Assembly: GCA_949297075.1 (NCBI GenBank)
Contig: CASFRX010000004.1
Location: 1 to 59,493 of the forward strand
Direction of reading: 5' to 3'
Length of the DNA stretch: 59,493 bases
Origin: an uncultured Oscillospiraceae bacterium
GTDB taxonomy: Bacteria > Bacillota > Clostridia > Oscillospirales > Acutalibacteraceae
Shown here: one piece after another, positions 33,398 through 41,451 of the stretch
Numbering within the stretch: position 1 is the first letter of the stretch
How the letters are laid out: each line of letters opens with the position of its first letter
Program-made: the position numbers and the translations under genes
Notes under the pieces: generated by a model
Databases searched by the model: none
Told to the model about the DNA's origin: nothing
The model's input: only the letters and a program-made list of their open reading frames with translations

Positions 33398-34807
33398 TTA
33401 TTGCCAAAAATCAACTTTGTGGGGCAGTTCGATATTTTTTGCCTTGAATACGGGCTCTTTGACCTCTTTGCGCTGTTTTTCGTAATCCTTAAGGGCTCGG
33501 ACTGCATATTTGCTAAGATAAACAATAACAGGCATATTGATAAGCGTCATTGCGCCCATTGTGATATCTGCAATGTTCCAGAGTAAATCTGCGCTCAAGC
33601 CTGCGCCGACAAAAATAACAAGGGAAGCGATAATGCGGTAAACCGTCATAAACTTTTTGCCGGGCTGTCTTTTGAGAATATAAATCAAAGCTTGGTCAAC
33701 ATAGTAAAGGTTGCCGAGCAAGGTTGTAAATGCAAACAAAATCATTGAAACCGTAATGAAAATCGGGCCAAACCGGCCGAGCGTAGCTTGTAACGAAGCC
33801 TGAACATAGGGTGCGCCTTTAATTGTTTCTGTAGCCTCAACACCTGAATACATGCACATGAAAGCCGTGGCAGAGCAGACTAAAACGGTGTCGATAAAAA
33901 CAGAAAGCACCTGAACAAGCCCCTGCTTAACAGGATGCTTAACATCGGCGGAAGCTGAGGCGTTGGGTGCAGAGCCTACACCTGCCTCATTGCTGAAAAG
34001 GCCACGCTTAATTCCGAGCATAACACAGGAGCCTGTGAAACCTCCGAATATTGCCTCGAAATCAAAGGCACTGCGAAAAATCTCTGCAAGAACACCGGGC
34101 AAAGCCTTTATATTCAGCACAATAATGAGCAGAGAAACTAAAATATATATAATACCCATGGCAGGAACTAAACGGCCTGTTACCTTGAGAACCCGTTTAC
34201 CGCCGCCAAGCAGACAGTAGGCAACCGCCGCCGCTGTGATAAAGCCGATAATCCAGGGAGTGTAAGTTTCGTTATAGAAGCTGTAGCCTGAAAAGGTGGA
34301 TTGAAGATTGTAAGAAGCGAGCATATTGAAGCCGAAACCGAAGGCTGCAATTAGGAATACGGTGAAAACTATTGCGAGAGGTCTGCTTTTAAGAGCCGCT
34401 TCAATATAGTAAGCAGGGCCGCCCGAACAGCCGTCCTTTGTTTTGCGCTTATAAATCTGAGCAAGGGTGCTTTCCGTGAATGCTGAAGCAGAACCGATGA
34501 GTGCTATAACCCACATCCAAAAAACAGAGCCGAAGCCGCCTAAACAGATAGCGGTTGAAACGCCGATAATGTTGCCCGTACCTACTCGTGAGGCAGTGGA
34601 AACCATGAGCGCCTGAAAAGAGGAGACACCTTTGCCGTCGGCAGGCTTTTCCGTAACTGCACGAAGCTGTTCCTTAAAAAGCCGGAACTGAACAAACTTA
34701 GTGCGGAAAGCAAAAAACAGACCGCCTGCAATAAGCAGTATAACCAAAATATAAGTGTAAAGGGTGTTACATACAGCCGCAGATATGTTTTCTAAAATCT
34801 CTAACAT
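33398..34807 (-). CDS. Sodium:alanine symporter (AGCS family)
   Basis: A 469-residue membrane carrier with about eleven hydrophobic segments. GGPAYYIE and NEAGVGSAPNASA are AGCS family signatures; these carriers import alanine or glycine with Na+. ATG 34807 follows GAGGAGTATGTA; an in-frame start at 34837 lies before the ribosome binding site and is rejected. Has its own promoter at 34842-34870. Confidence 0.95.
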   Translation of the reverse strand: MLEILENISAAVCNTLYTYILVILLIAGGLFFAFRTKFVQFRLFKEQLRAVTEKPADGKGVSSFQALMVSTASRVGTGNIIGVSTAICLGGFGSVFWMWVIALIGSASAFTESTLAQIYKRKTKDGCSGGPAYYIEAALKSRPLAIVFTVFLIAAFGFGFNMLASYNLQSTFSGYSFYNETYTPWIIGFITAAAVAYCLLGGGKRVLKVTGRLVPAMGIIYILVSLLIIVLNIKALPGVLAEIFRSAFDFEAIFGGFTGSCVMLGIKRGLFSNEAGVGSAPNASASADVKHPVKQGLVQVLSVFIDTVLVCSATAFMCMYSGVEATETIKGAPYVQASLQATLGRFGPIFITVSMILFAFTTLLGNLYYVDQALIYILKRQPGKKFMTVYRIIASLVIFVGAGLSADLLWNIADITMGAMTLINMPVIVYLSKYAVRALKDYEKQRKEVKEPVFKAKNIELPHKVDFWQ

Positions 34808-34841
34808 TACATACTCCTCATCAATTAAAATCAACACTCAC

Positions 34842-34870
34842 ATTGTAGCATAAAACGGGTCTGTTGGCAA
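34842..34870 (-). promoter_or_regulatory. Promoter of the alanine symporter gene
   Basis: Minus strand TTGCCA, 17 bases, TACAAT, about 35 bases before the ATG. Confidence 0.7.
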
Positions 34871-34897
34871 TAAGCATCAAAAACTAAATGAAAGCCG

Positions 34898-34928
34898 AAA
34901 AGGTGCACCAAGCAAAACTTGATGCACC
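34898..34928 (-). terminator. Terminator of the aminotransferase operon
   Basis: An 11-position hairpin with one mismatch (GGTGCATCAAG with CTTGGTGCACC on the minus strand) and a short loop, followed by TTTT. Confidence 0.8.
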
Positions 34929-34952
34929 TTTAGGTCATATTGTGATTTTAAC

Positions 34953-36449
34953 TTATTTGTCCAGGTTTCTTGTGCAGATTTTAACATTCTTGAATACATT
35001 TTCGAAGCGGTTGAGAGCCTCGTCGATAATTTCGTCTGTATCTGCAAGTGAAGTGTAAAGACGGCTGCCTGCGAGAGTAACGATGCCGTTTGCCATGTAA
35101 GCAGCGCCCATTTCTTCCATAGCAACCTTGCGGCGAAGCATTTCGGGCTTAGCCTTAAGCATGGGGATAACTGAGCCGAGAAGGTTCATGGAGCTGAAAT
35201 CGAAGCTCATTGCGCCTGTGCACTCGAGGTGAACGATTGAGCCCTGGTTGTAAACAACATAGGGAAGAGAATACTTATCAACAAGCTGCTGGAGACCTGC
35301 TGTAAGTCTGTCGCCTGCAAGGCCCGCCTTTACGCAAGCGTCTGTCTTTTCGATTTCCTGAATTGCACAGTAGCCTGCATAGGATGAAAGGGGGTTAGCA
35401 GCAAGAGTACCGCCGACATATGCACGCTTCATCATTGTGCCTACGCCTGCTGCCATGCCGCTGACAAATTCTTTCTTACCGCCTACGCCGCCTGCTGAGG
35501 GATAGCCGCCGGCAACAACCTTACCGAAGATTGTGAGGTCCGGAACAACATCAAAGTAGCCCTGTGCACCGCCGAGACCGATGCGGAAGCCTGTAACAAC
35601 TTCGTCGAAGATGAAGAGACAGCCGTACTTGTTGCAAAGCTCACGAACGCCCTTGTTGTAATCTTTATCAACGGGACGAGTGCCGCTTTCGGGGCCGACA
35701 GGCTCAACGATAACTGCTGCTGTGCCGCCGCGCATTTTGTTGAGCTTGAGCATCTTTTCGAGCATGTGAAGGTCGTTGGGACGAACTTCGTCTGTTGTGC
35801 TGTATGCACCGCCGGGAATACCGTGTGATTCAAGGAATGAACGGCTTCCGGGAATTTTAAGGCCGTAAACCATCTGGTCGGACCAGCCGTGGTAAGCACC
35901 GCCGACTTTGATGATTCTCTTTGCTTTTGTTGCGTTACGGGCTACACGGATAGCAGCCATAACGGATTCTGTACCTGAACCGAGCATACGAAACATTTCA
36001 ACATTGGGCATATGCTTGTTGATTTCCTTAGCCAGGAGAAGCTCACCCTCGTGGAAAAGACCTGTTACAGGGCCGCAGGTGTTGAGAAGCTCCATAACCT
36101 TTTCACGAACGGGAGCATAGTTGCTGCCGAGGATTGTGGGACCGCCTGCCTGAAGAAAGTCGATGTATTCGTTGCCGTCAATATCGTAAAGATATGCGCC
36201 CTCTGCTTTTGTAACGCAGATGGGGAAGGGGAAATTGAAGGCAAGGTTGTGCTGTACACCGCCGGGGATGTACTTCTTTGCCTCAGTTGTGATTTCCTTG
36301 GATTTTGCGCACTTTGTTTCAAAGTGGTCAAGAACTCTCTTGAGCTCTTCATCTGTGATGCTGTAGATGGGCTGAGAAGTGAGTTTGGCAAGCTTTGCAT
36401 AAATTTCCTTAGCGTCCTGCCATTTGCTGATTGCGTAACCGTTGCTCAT
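34953..36449 (-). CDS. Class III aminotransferase, glutamate-1-semialdehyde aminomutase-like
   Basis: A 498-residue PLP enzyme. The glutamate-1-semialdehyde aminomutase-like core has GGVQHN, the GSGTESVMAAIRVAR phosphate-side motif, FDEVVTGFR and K310 in GKVVAGGYP as the Schiff-base lysine. It is about 65 residues longer than typical HemL, with an added helical N-terminus. No tetrapyrrole gene is nearby and it is controlled with a TetR regulator, so a different amino-substrate is more likely than heme synthesis. AAGGAGGAAAAC precedes the ATG. Confidence 0.85.
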   Translation of the reverse strand: MSNGYAISKWQDAKEIYAKLAKLTSQPIYSITDEELKRVLDHFETKCAKSKEITTEAKKYIPGGVQHNLAFNFPFPICVTKAEGAYLYDIDGNEYIDFLQAGGPTILGSNYAPVREKVMELLNTCGPVTGLFHEGELLLAKEINKHMPNVEMFRMLGSGTESVMAAIRVARNATKAKRIIKVGGAYHGWSDQMVYGLKIPGSRSFLESHGIPGGAYSTTDEVRPNDLHMLEKMLKLNKMRGGTAAVIVEPVGPESGTRPVDKDYNKGVRELCNKYGCLFIFDEVVTGFRIGLGGAQGYFDVVPDLTIFGKVVAGGYPSAGGVGGKKEFVSGMAAGVGTMMKRAYVGGTLAANPLSSYAGYCAIQEIEKTDACVKAGLAGDRLTAGLQQLVDKYSLPYVVYNQGSIVHLECTGAMSFDFSSMNLLGSVIPMLKAKPEMLRRKVAMEEMGAAYMANGIVTLAGSRLYTSLADTDEIIDEALNRFENVFKNVKICTRNLDK

Positions 36450-36462
36450 TGTGTTTTCCTCC

Positions 36463-37026
36463 TTAATGCTTATAAAATTTAATTAATTTCTGTATTTTAT
36501 CGTTCGTTTCGTCAGGATTTTCAAAAGGCTCGTCGTTCATGAACTTTTGGAAAATCAAGCCGAAATAAGCTCCGAAAATAAAGGCTGAAATGTCTTTCGG
36601 GGTGAAGCACTCCCGCATTTTGCTGTATTCGCCCTTTTCAATTTCCGCTTGCAGAAGCTCATCTACCCTTGCAAAAGCGCTTTTGCCGGGAGCGAGAATA
36701 TTTCGCATAAAAAGCTCTCCCATAAGGTAGGGGTAGGGATATGTATCGGAATTTAGCTGACGGAAAACAGCTTCTATGCTGGGTTCGCTTTCATTCTTTT
36801 TAATTGCATAGAAAATATCATCAATTTCCTGCGCCGCAATTTCAGTCAGCAACGCATCAAGTGAATCGAAATGGGAAAAAAAAGTTGAGCGTGAAACATC
36901 CGCACCCTCTGCAATTTGCTCAATGGTAACATTGTTTATGCCCTGCTGCTCAAATTGAACCTTTGCGCTGTGCATAATAGCAAGGTGTGTCTGTTCTTTT
37001 TTACGCATACGCCTTGTCTGTTCCAT
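36463..37026 (-). CDS. TetR-family regulator
   Basis: A 187-residue repressor. The N-terminal HTH is intact (VTIEQIAEGADVSRSTFFSHFDSLDALL, spanning about residues 34-61); the C-terminal ligand domain is typical but the ligand is unknown. It is 13 bases upstream of the aminotransferase gene, in one operon. A near-perfect 24-bp palindrome overlaps the -10 of its promoter, so autorepression is likely. Confidence 0.92.
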   Translation of the reverse strand: MEQTRRMRKKEQTHLAIMHSAKVQFEQQGINNVTIEQIAEGADVSRSTFFSHFDSLDALLTEIAAQEIDDIFYAIKKNESEPSIEAVFRQLNSDTYPYPYLMGELFMRNILAPGKSAFARVDELLQAEIEKGEYSKMRECFTPKDISAFIFGAYFGLIFQKFMNDEPFENPDETNDKIQKLIKFYKH

Positions 37027-37039
37027 TTTGTACCATCCT

Positions 37040-37063
37040 ATGTATTATGATCTCATTATACAT
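37040..37063. promoter_or_regulatory. Probable TetR operator
   Basis: Two 11-base half-sites, ATGTATTATGA and TCATTATACAT, are inverted about a 2-base centre with a single mismatch. The site covers the -10 element of the regulator's own promoter. Confidence 0.75.
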
Positions 37064-37083
37064 CATACTTTTAACTTTGTAAA
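37055..37083 (-). promoter_or_regulatory. Promoter of the TetR-aminotransferase operon
   Basis: Minus strand TTTACA, 17 bases, TATAAT, about 29 bases before the ATG and overlapped by the palindrome at 37040-37063. Confidence 0.8.
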
Positions 37084-37145
37084 GAGTTTTTTGCACTATA
37101 GTTCAAAAATATATTTGAGTTTAACCGGTTAAGTAGTTTGTTGTC

Positions 37146-37961
37146 TCAGAAGAAATTTCTTCTCCAATGGAACAAATACTGTTGTGCTATGCCTTCCTTG
37201 CCTTTTGTACATTCGGGCAGACCGTCGGGATACATTTCAGCCATGATGCGCTTGACCCATACATCAACGGGAAAGGCTTCCGTTTTATAAAAGCCGTATA
37301 GCAGGGTACATTCCGCAACCTTTGCTCCAACACCCTTGATTTTTTGCAGTTCCTCTCTGCCGAAATCTATGGGCTCGGTTTTGATTCTGTCAAAATCCAC
37401 TTCACCGTTTGAAACCTTTTGTGCCGCATCAATAATATATTTTGCTCTGAAGCCTGAACGCAAAGGAGCTAAATCCTCAACGGTCAGCTTCGACAATACC
37501 TCGGCTGAGGGAAAAGCATAGCCGCTTTCGACTTTTTCGCCGAAATTTTCGCATAGCCTTGTTATTATTCCTTTGATTCTGGGAATGTTATTATTCTGAG
37601 AGATTATAAACGAGCATAGAGCTTCCCATGGCTCTTGTTTGAGTATATGTATGCCGGGGCAACATTCCGTAGCCGTTTTCAGGCTTTCGTCTGCGCAAAA
37701 GTTTTCGCAAAGCTTAGCATAATCCGTGTCAAGGTCAAAATAATTCCGCCATAAATTTTCAAAATCCTCTTCTGAGGCGTACAGCGTTAATTTGCCGTCT
37801 TTTTGCTCGGCTTCCAAATAGCGGCCGCTCACAATTCCGCACCATTTGCTCTGTTCGTTTTGCACCCAGCGGAATGCCTGACCGCAGTCAACGCTAAGCC
37901 CTAAATCAAAAGAGCCGTAGTCTTCAACGGTTATTATGTTTTTTTCTTTGGTAATTTTCAT
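37146..37961 (-). CDS. ogg: 8-oxoguanine DNA glycosylase (Ogg)
   Basis: A 271-residue helix-hairpin-helix DNA glycosylase/lyase that removes oxidised guanine. The N-terminal DCGQAFRW, the SQNNNIPRI segment, the HhH KIKGVGAKVAEC with catalytic K214, and the aspartate in FPVDVWVKRIM match Ogg1-type enzymes, with the N-terminal OGG domain present. The last residues lack a cysteine-rich iron-sulfur motif, as expected. Single gene. Confidence 0.92.
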   Translation of the reverse strand: MKITKEKNIITVEDYGSFDLGLSVDCGQAFRWVQNEQSKWCGIVSGRYLEAEQKDGKLTLYASEEDFENLWRNYFDLDTDYAKLCENFCADESLKTATECCPGIHILKQEPWEALCSFIISQNNNIPRIKGIITRLCENFGEKVESGYAFPSAEVLSKLTVEDLAPLRSGFRAKYIIDAAQKVSNGEVDFDRIKTEPIDFGREELQKIKGVGAKVAECTLLYGFYKTEAFPVDVWVKRIMAEMYPDGLPECTKGKEGIAQQYLFHWRRNFF

Positions 37962-38140
37962 CTGATTAATGCTCCGTTTTGTGTGTTGTTTTCTAACTCA
38001 AGTATACTTTTTTAATTTCAATATATAATTCTAATGAGGAATATTAAATGATAAATTTTGATGAAAAATATTGTAATTTGTAAAGGGCAAATTACCACTT
38101 GTATTTTGTTTGCTGTCAAGTATTTATGCTTTTCAAAGAG

Positions 38141-38202
38141 TTTTTCACGCTGAATAGGGCTGAAAATGGGGGTTATTCACATTTTCCACCGAGTTTTCCA
38201 CA
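38141..38202 (+). promoter_or_regulatory. Cluster of DnaA-box-like sequences
   Basis: TTATTCACA (38173-38181), TTTTCCACC (38182-38190) and TTTTCCACA (38194-38202) follow in the same orientation; TTTTTCACG lies at 38141-38149. The consensus is TTATNCACA. No dnaA, dnaN or rpmH is nearby, so this is not an evident oriC. It sits in the 431-base gap 37962-38392. Confidence 0.5.
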
Positions 38203-38298
38203 GAAAGCAAAAACTTTTCACTATACAGTCTGTAAAAGTAGAAAAGGTTTCCTTTTGTAAAAAGGAATAGAAAAATTTTTCGGGGATACAATAATTTT

Positions 38299-38367
38299 GC
38301 GCTAACGGCATCAACCCGGCGCTTAGGTAAGGGTAAAAAGGAGCTCGAACCCGATGCAAATACCTAA
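38299..38367 (+). ncRNA. Candidate structured leader, possible pseudoknot
   Basis: GCGC (38299-38302) can pair with GCGC (38319-38322). Directly adjacent, TTAGGTA (38323-38329) pairs with TACCTAA (38361-38367) and GGGT (38331-38334) with ACCC (38349-38352). GCATC in the first loop (38308-38312) is complementary to GATGC in the internal loop of the second hairpin (38353-38357). The structure ends just before the ribosome binding site at 38372-38382. It matches no riboswitch class I know. Confidence 0.4.
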
Positions 38368-38392
38368 TTGAAAGAGGAAAGGATAAGAATAT

Positions 38393-38659
38393 ATGCTCAA
38401 AGGAACAAACAGGCAGGTTATTGAAATTACACAGACGGATTGCGAATATTTTGAGAGGGCGATGTTTTTCGTAAAGCCGGAATGTGTAAATGTGAGCGAG
38501 GGCAGGCTCAGAGAGAGGGCTAATGCCATTGCCGCAGCTGATAATAAGCCGCCTGCAACCAAAATTCACCGTAACAGGCTGATTTTTGCTGCTCAACTTG
38601 CAGCGTCAGCAGGGGTGGGCGCTGCTTTTACGGCGATTTTAACGGCTTTTTTGAGTTGA
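38393..38659 (+). CDS. Small conserved-looking protein with C-terminal membrane segment
   Basis: An 88-residue protein. The N-terminal half is a mixed segment (VIEITQTDCEYFERAMFFVKPE) of alpha/beta character; a basic stretch HRNR is followed by a hydrophobic helix (about 68-87), so it is probably tail-anchored. Strong ribosome binding site GAGGAAAGGA. It resembles short uncharacterised proteins of Ruminococcaceae; function unknown. First of three short genes. Confidence 0.7.
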   Translation: MLKGTNRQVIEITQTDCEYFERAMFFVKPECVNVSEGRLRERANAIAAADNKPPATKIHRNRLIFAAQLAASAGVGAAFTAILTAFLS

Positions 38660-38671
38660 AAGGGGAATTTT

Positions 38672-38851
38672 ATGCTTTTTGACAAAAATGACAGACGGGT
38701 AAAATTTACCAAAAACAAGCACATTGTGGAAAGCATGGTTAGCCTGTGGGAAGCAGGCGATGAATCAAGCCCCATTGATGTGCTTGGCAGCTACCGCGGC
38801 ACACCCTACGATGCCGATGATGTGCCGGAGCAGGATGCTGACGATTTATGA
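38672..38851 (+). CDS. 59-residue hypothetical protein
   Basis: A small reading frame beginning MLFDKNDRRVKFTKNKHIVE and ending DADDL, with AAAGGGG upstream and only 12 bases after the preceding stop. The composition (basic start, acidic end, IDVLGSYRG centre) is protein-like and codon use is like neighbours. Function unknown. Confidence 0.65.
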   Translation: MLFDKNDRRVKFTKNKHIVESMVSLWEAGDESSPIDVLGSYRGTPYDADDVPEQDADDL

Positions 38852-38870
38852 TGATAAGAGAGGTTAGAAA

Positions 38871-39131
38871 ATGAAACTGAAAATGACTGCAATTATTTCG
38901 CTTGTAGCAGCAGTTGCTTTTGTGCTTACCGCTTGCGGCGGCAATGATGACGGTGCTGTTACCACAACAACAAATGTAAGCACAGCAGCATCAGAAACAA
39001 GTGGAGCAACTACAAGCAAAGAAGTCTCAAGCGGAGAAACTATGAGCGATGATGGCATGATTAGCGATTTGAGCGAAGGTCTGTCAAGCGGCATGAGTGA
39101 AGCAGGCAGCGACGCACGAAGAATATTTTAA
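38871..39131 (+). CDS. Small Ser/Thr-rich lipoprotein
   Basis: An 86-residue lipoprotein with lipobox LTAC (C22). The mature part is low complexity, rich in Thr, Ser, Gly and acidic residues, and without a visible folded domain, so it may be a surface spacer peptide. AGAGAGGTTAG is the ribosome binding site. Third of the short genes; ends before a terminator. Confidence 0.65.
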   Translation: MKLKMTAIISLVAAVAFVLTACGGNDDGAVTTTTNVSTAASETSGATTSKEVSSGETMSDDGMISDLSEGLSSGMSEAGSDARRIF

Positions 39132-39148
39132 GCTTGAGAGATACAAAA

Positions 39149-39188
39149 CAAAAAACAGGTGTTCGCTAAAAACACCTGTTTTTTTTGT
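39149..39188. terminator. Bidirectional terminator
   Basis: AACAGGTGTT (39154-39163) pairs with AACACCTGTT (39171-39180), followed by T on the plus strand and preceded by A (T on the minus strand). It serves both the small-gene operon and the DUF4474-like gene. Confidence 0.9.
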
Positions 39189-39219
39189 TAAATTATGCGT
39201 AATGATAAATTACAAAAAC

Positions 39220-40449
39220 CTACATGATAGGTACTGTAGTAGGAGCCTGTGTGGTTGTGGGAGCAGTAGGCTTCTGAGTTGTTTCATCGGGAGCCTTGGA
39301 AGTGGTAGGCGCTGATGTGGTTGTGGGCTTTGTAGGCGTCTTTCTGTCGTCATCGAGGTAACGCCATACAAAGTCAACGGTTGCACCCTTGCGAACATAA
39401 GTTTCGGGGTTGTTCTTGGATATGCTTGATACAGCCTTGAAGCGGTTGCCGTCAACATCCGTGCGGCTTTCAAGCGCTTTACAGAATACCTTGGCTTCAT
39501 CCGCAGTCTTAAAGGTGAGCTTAGCGATCATAGTAAGCTCGCTGCGGTCGGCGAACTTCTTAAGCTTGCCGGGAACAAAAGCAGTTGTCCACCAGTGTGA
39601 CTTATAGGGGCGGGTGAAGAGCTCGCCGCGGCCCTCTCTGTAAAGAGTCATTTGCATCATGATTTCCATATCTTCTTCAGCACAGTTGTAGTGTGCTGTG
39701 CTCTTGCCGGGTTCTTTGTAGTAAAGACCGATTTCGGAGCCAATGAAGAGGAAGCCGTACTGACCTTTCCAGAGCTGAATCATCCAGTCGTAGTCGCCGT
39801 AGCTGTAGTAAACATGGACTGTATCAAGGTACATAACCGTAAATACAGCGCCCATGTCGTATAATCTGTTGAAGCCGAAGTTTCTCTGCCAGGGGTCATC
39901 GTCTGTGTAGAAGTAGTTACCCTCAGCGTCATACGAATAGCTCAGAGCGATTGTACCGTCGGGCTTAACAATGTTTGCATTGCCGTTTTTGTCGATTTCA
40001 ACAGTGTTGTTGTTGCTTACCTTATCGCCTGAGTTGAGGCCGCCAACGCTGCTTGTTGAGGGCTTTTTAGTTGTGGAAGGCTTCTTGGTAGTGGAAGGCT
40101 TTTTAGTTGTGCTTACGGGCTTTTTGTTAACTGTAACTTTTTCGCCGTCAGCGTTTGTAACAATTTCGCCTGCTACGTTTGTTTCGAGAACAGCCTCATA
40201 AGTATTGCCTTCTTCGTCTGTAACGAGTTCAATAACTTCGCCGTTTTCGTTTGTGACAGGTTCGCCGGCTACGGGCTCGTTGACGGTGTAGTTGGTCTGA
40301 CCGTTTTCATAGTCGTAATTCCAATTGGTTTCAGTTGGGTCGTTGTTAGTGTCGTGATTGCGGTTTTTAACAACAATAACGCCGCCTACTGCAAGAGCAG
40401 CTAAAACAAGGGCACCAACAACAATGTAGATGATAGTATTTTTCTTCAT
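39220..40449 (-). CDS. Exported DUF4474-like protein
   Basis: A 409-residue protein with an N-terminal membrane anchor (about 5-27), a linker with VTNENGEV/VTDEEGNT/VTNADGEK repeats and three TTKKPS units, and a globular domain (about 170-365) rich in Tyr/Trp (YDAEGNYFYTDDDPWQRN and YSYGDYDWMIQLWKGQYG) resembling DUF4474. The C-terminus is again Thr/Pro-rich. It is an envelope protein of unknown function. Consensus-like promoter at 40500-40528. Confidence 0.8.
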   Translation of the reverse strand: MKKNTIIYIVVGALVLAALAVGGVIVVKNRNHDTNNDPTETNWNYDYENGQTNYTVNEPVAGEPVTNENGEVIELVTDEEGNTYEAVLETNVAGEIVTNADGEKVTVNKKPVSTTKKPSTTKKPSTTKKPSTSSVGGLNSGDKVSNNNTVEIDKNGNANIVKPDGTIALSYSYDAEGNYFYTDDDPWQRNFGFNRLYDMGAVFTVMYLDTVHVYYSYGDYDWMIQLWKGQYGFLFIGSEIGLYYKEPGKSTAHYNCAEEDMEIMMQMTLYREGRGELFTRPYKSHWWTTAFVPGKLKKFADRSELTMIAKLTFKTADEAKVFCKALESRTDVDGNRFKAVSSISKNNPETYVRKGATVDFVWRYLDDDRKTPTKPTTTSAPTTSKAPDETTQKPTAPTTTQAPTTVPIM

Positions 40450-40499
40450 TTACATTAAATCTCCTTTGCTGTATGTTATTGGGGTACTATAATGAATAT

Positions 40500-40528
40500 A
40501 GTATATCAAATGTTCACATTTTAGTCAA
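40500..40528 (-). promoter_or_regulatory. Promoter of the DUF4474-like gene
   Basis: Minus strand TTGACT, 17 bases, TATACT, about 51 bases before the ATG; AAGGAG follows downstream. Confidence 0.75.
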
Positions 40529-40594
40529 ATATTTTTTAGAAAAATTTAAAAAAAGTTTGGGGAGTTTTTTTGTTGAAAAAGCCTTATTTATATA

Positions 40595-41092
40595 TTAGTA
40601 TAGCAGACTGATTTCTCCGTCTGTTTTTACAACTCCGTCGGTATCAGCTTCTTTGAGGTAGGGTGCAAAATAAAGCCCAGGAGCACGGCCTAAGGGAAAT
40701 AAATCAAGCAGGGGCACCATAACGAAGGCTCTTTCTTTGATACGGGGATGGGGGAGAGTCAGTTCAAAGGAGTCAGAGGTGAAGCTTTCATAGAGCAAAA
40801 CATCAATATCGATAATTCGGGGTCCGTTTTTCTGCCTGCGTATTCTGCCCATTGCGGCTTCAATTCCTAAGCATGCGCCGAGAATACTATGGGGAGAAAG
40901 TGTGGTTTCAACTGTTATCGCTCCGTTGTAAAAATCGCTTTGCTCCGTAAAACCGACCGGTTTGGTTTGGTAAACTGACGAAGCTTTAATAACTTGAGTG
41001 TTTGGCAGGCGAGAAATTGCACGCACTGCCGTATTGAGATTTTTCAGTCTGTCGCCCATATTTGAGCCAAGACCAAGAACAACTGTGCTCAT
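40595..41092 (-). CDS. folK: 6-hydroxymethyl-dihydropterin pyrophosphokinase FolK
   Basis: A 165-residue HPPK. GLGSNMGDRLKNL at the start, RIIDIDVLLYES and LPHPRIKERAFVMVPL are the family signatures. It pyrophosphorylates the pterin for FolP. Last gene of folE-folP-folB-folK; its ATG overlaps the folB stop by one base. Confidence 0.96.
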   Translation of the reverse strand: MSTVVLGLGSNMGDRLKNLNTAVRAISRLPNTQVIKASSVYQTKPVGFTEQSDFYNGAITVETTLSPHSILGACLGIEAAMGRIRRQKNGPRIIDIDVLLYESFTSDSFELTLPHPRIKERAFVMVPLLDLFPLGRAPGLYFAPYLKEADTDGVVKTDGEISLLY

Positions 41093-41451
41093 TACCTAAT
41101 CCTCTCTATTTCTACCGCCACATAGTCAAAATCCGCCTTCATTGGAGCGTCAGGCTTTTTCAAGGTGACGGTAAGGGTTTCAATTTGCTCAAACTGCGCA
41201 AAAAGCGCATCCGCTATGCGCTGTGCCGCATGCTCAAGCAGTTTGCAGTTTTTTTCGAGCATTGTGCGGCGAACGGTTTTGATAATCGCCGCATAGCTAA
41301 CGGTTTCGTCGATATTGTCGGTTTGGCAGGGGCTTTCGATATCTACGCCTGCTTTAATATCAATAACGAACCATTGACCGAACTGCGTTTCTTCGGGGTT
41401 TACACCGTGGTAGGCAAATATCTTCAAGCCGCTTATTATAATCTTATCCAA
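41092..41451 (-). CDS. folB: Dihydroneopterin aldolase FolB
   Basis: A 119-residue dihydroneopterin aldolase, producing 6-hydroxymethyl-dihydropterin. IISGLKIFAYHGVNPEE at the N-terminus and the K-PDAPMKADFDYVAVE end fit the family. It overlaps folP by eight bases. Confidence 0.95.
   Translation of the reverse strand: MDKIIISGLKIFAYHGVNPEETQFGQWFVIDIKAGVDIESPCQTDNIDETVSYAAIIKTVRRTMLEKNCKLLEHAAQRIADALFAQFEQIETLTVTLKKPDAPMKADFDYVAVEIERIR

Noticed and set aside
38141..38202. Interpretation of the DnaA-box cluster as the replication origin
   Set aside because: No dnaA, dnaN or rpmH gene is nearby and the boxes are imperfect; a secondary DnaA site is more cautious.
38299..38367. Assignment of the structured leader to a known riboswitch (c-di-GMP, ydaO, M-box, SAM, ZTP)
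   Set aside because: I compared it from memory with these classes and found no conserved core sequence in common, so it is left unclassified.
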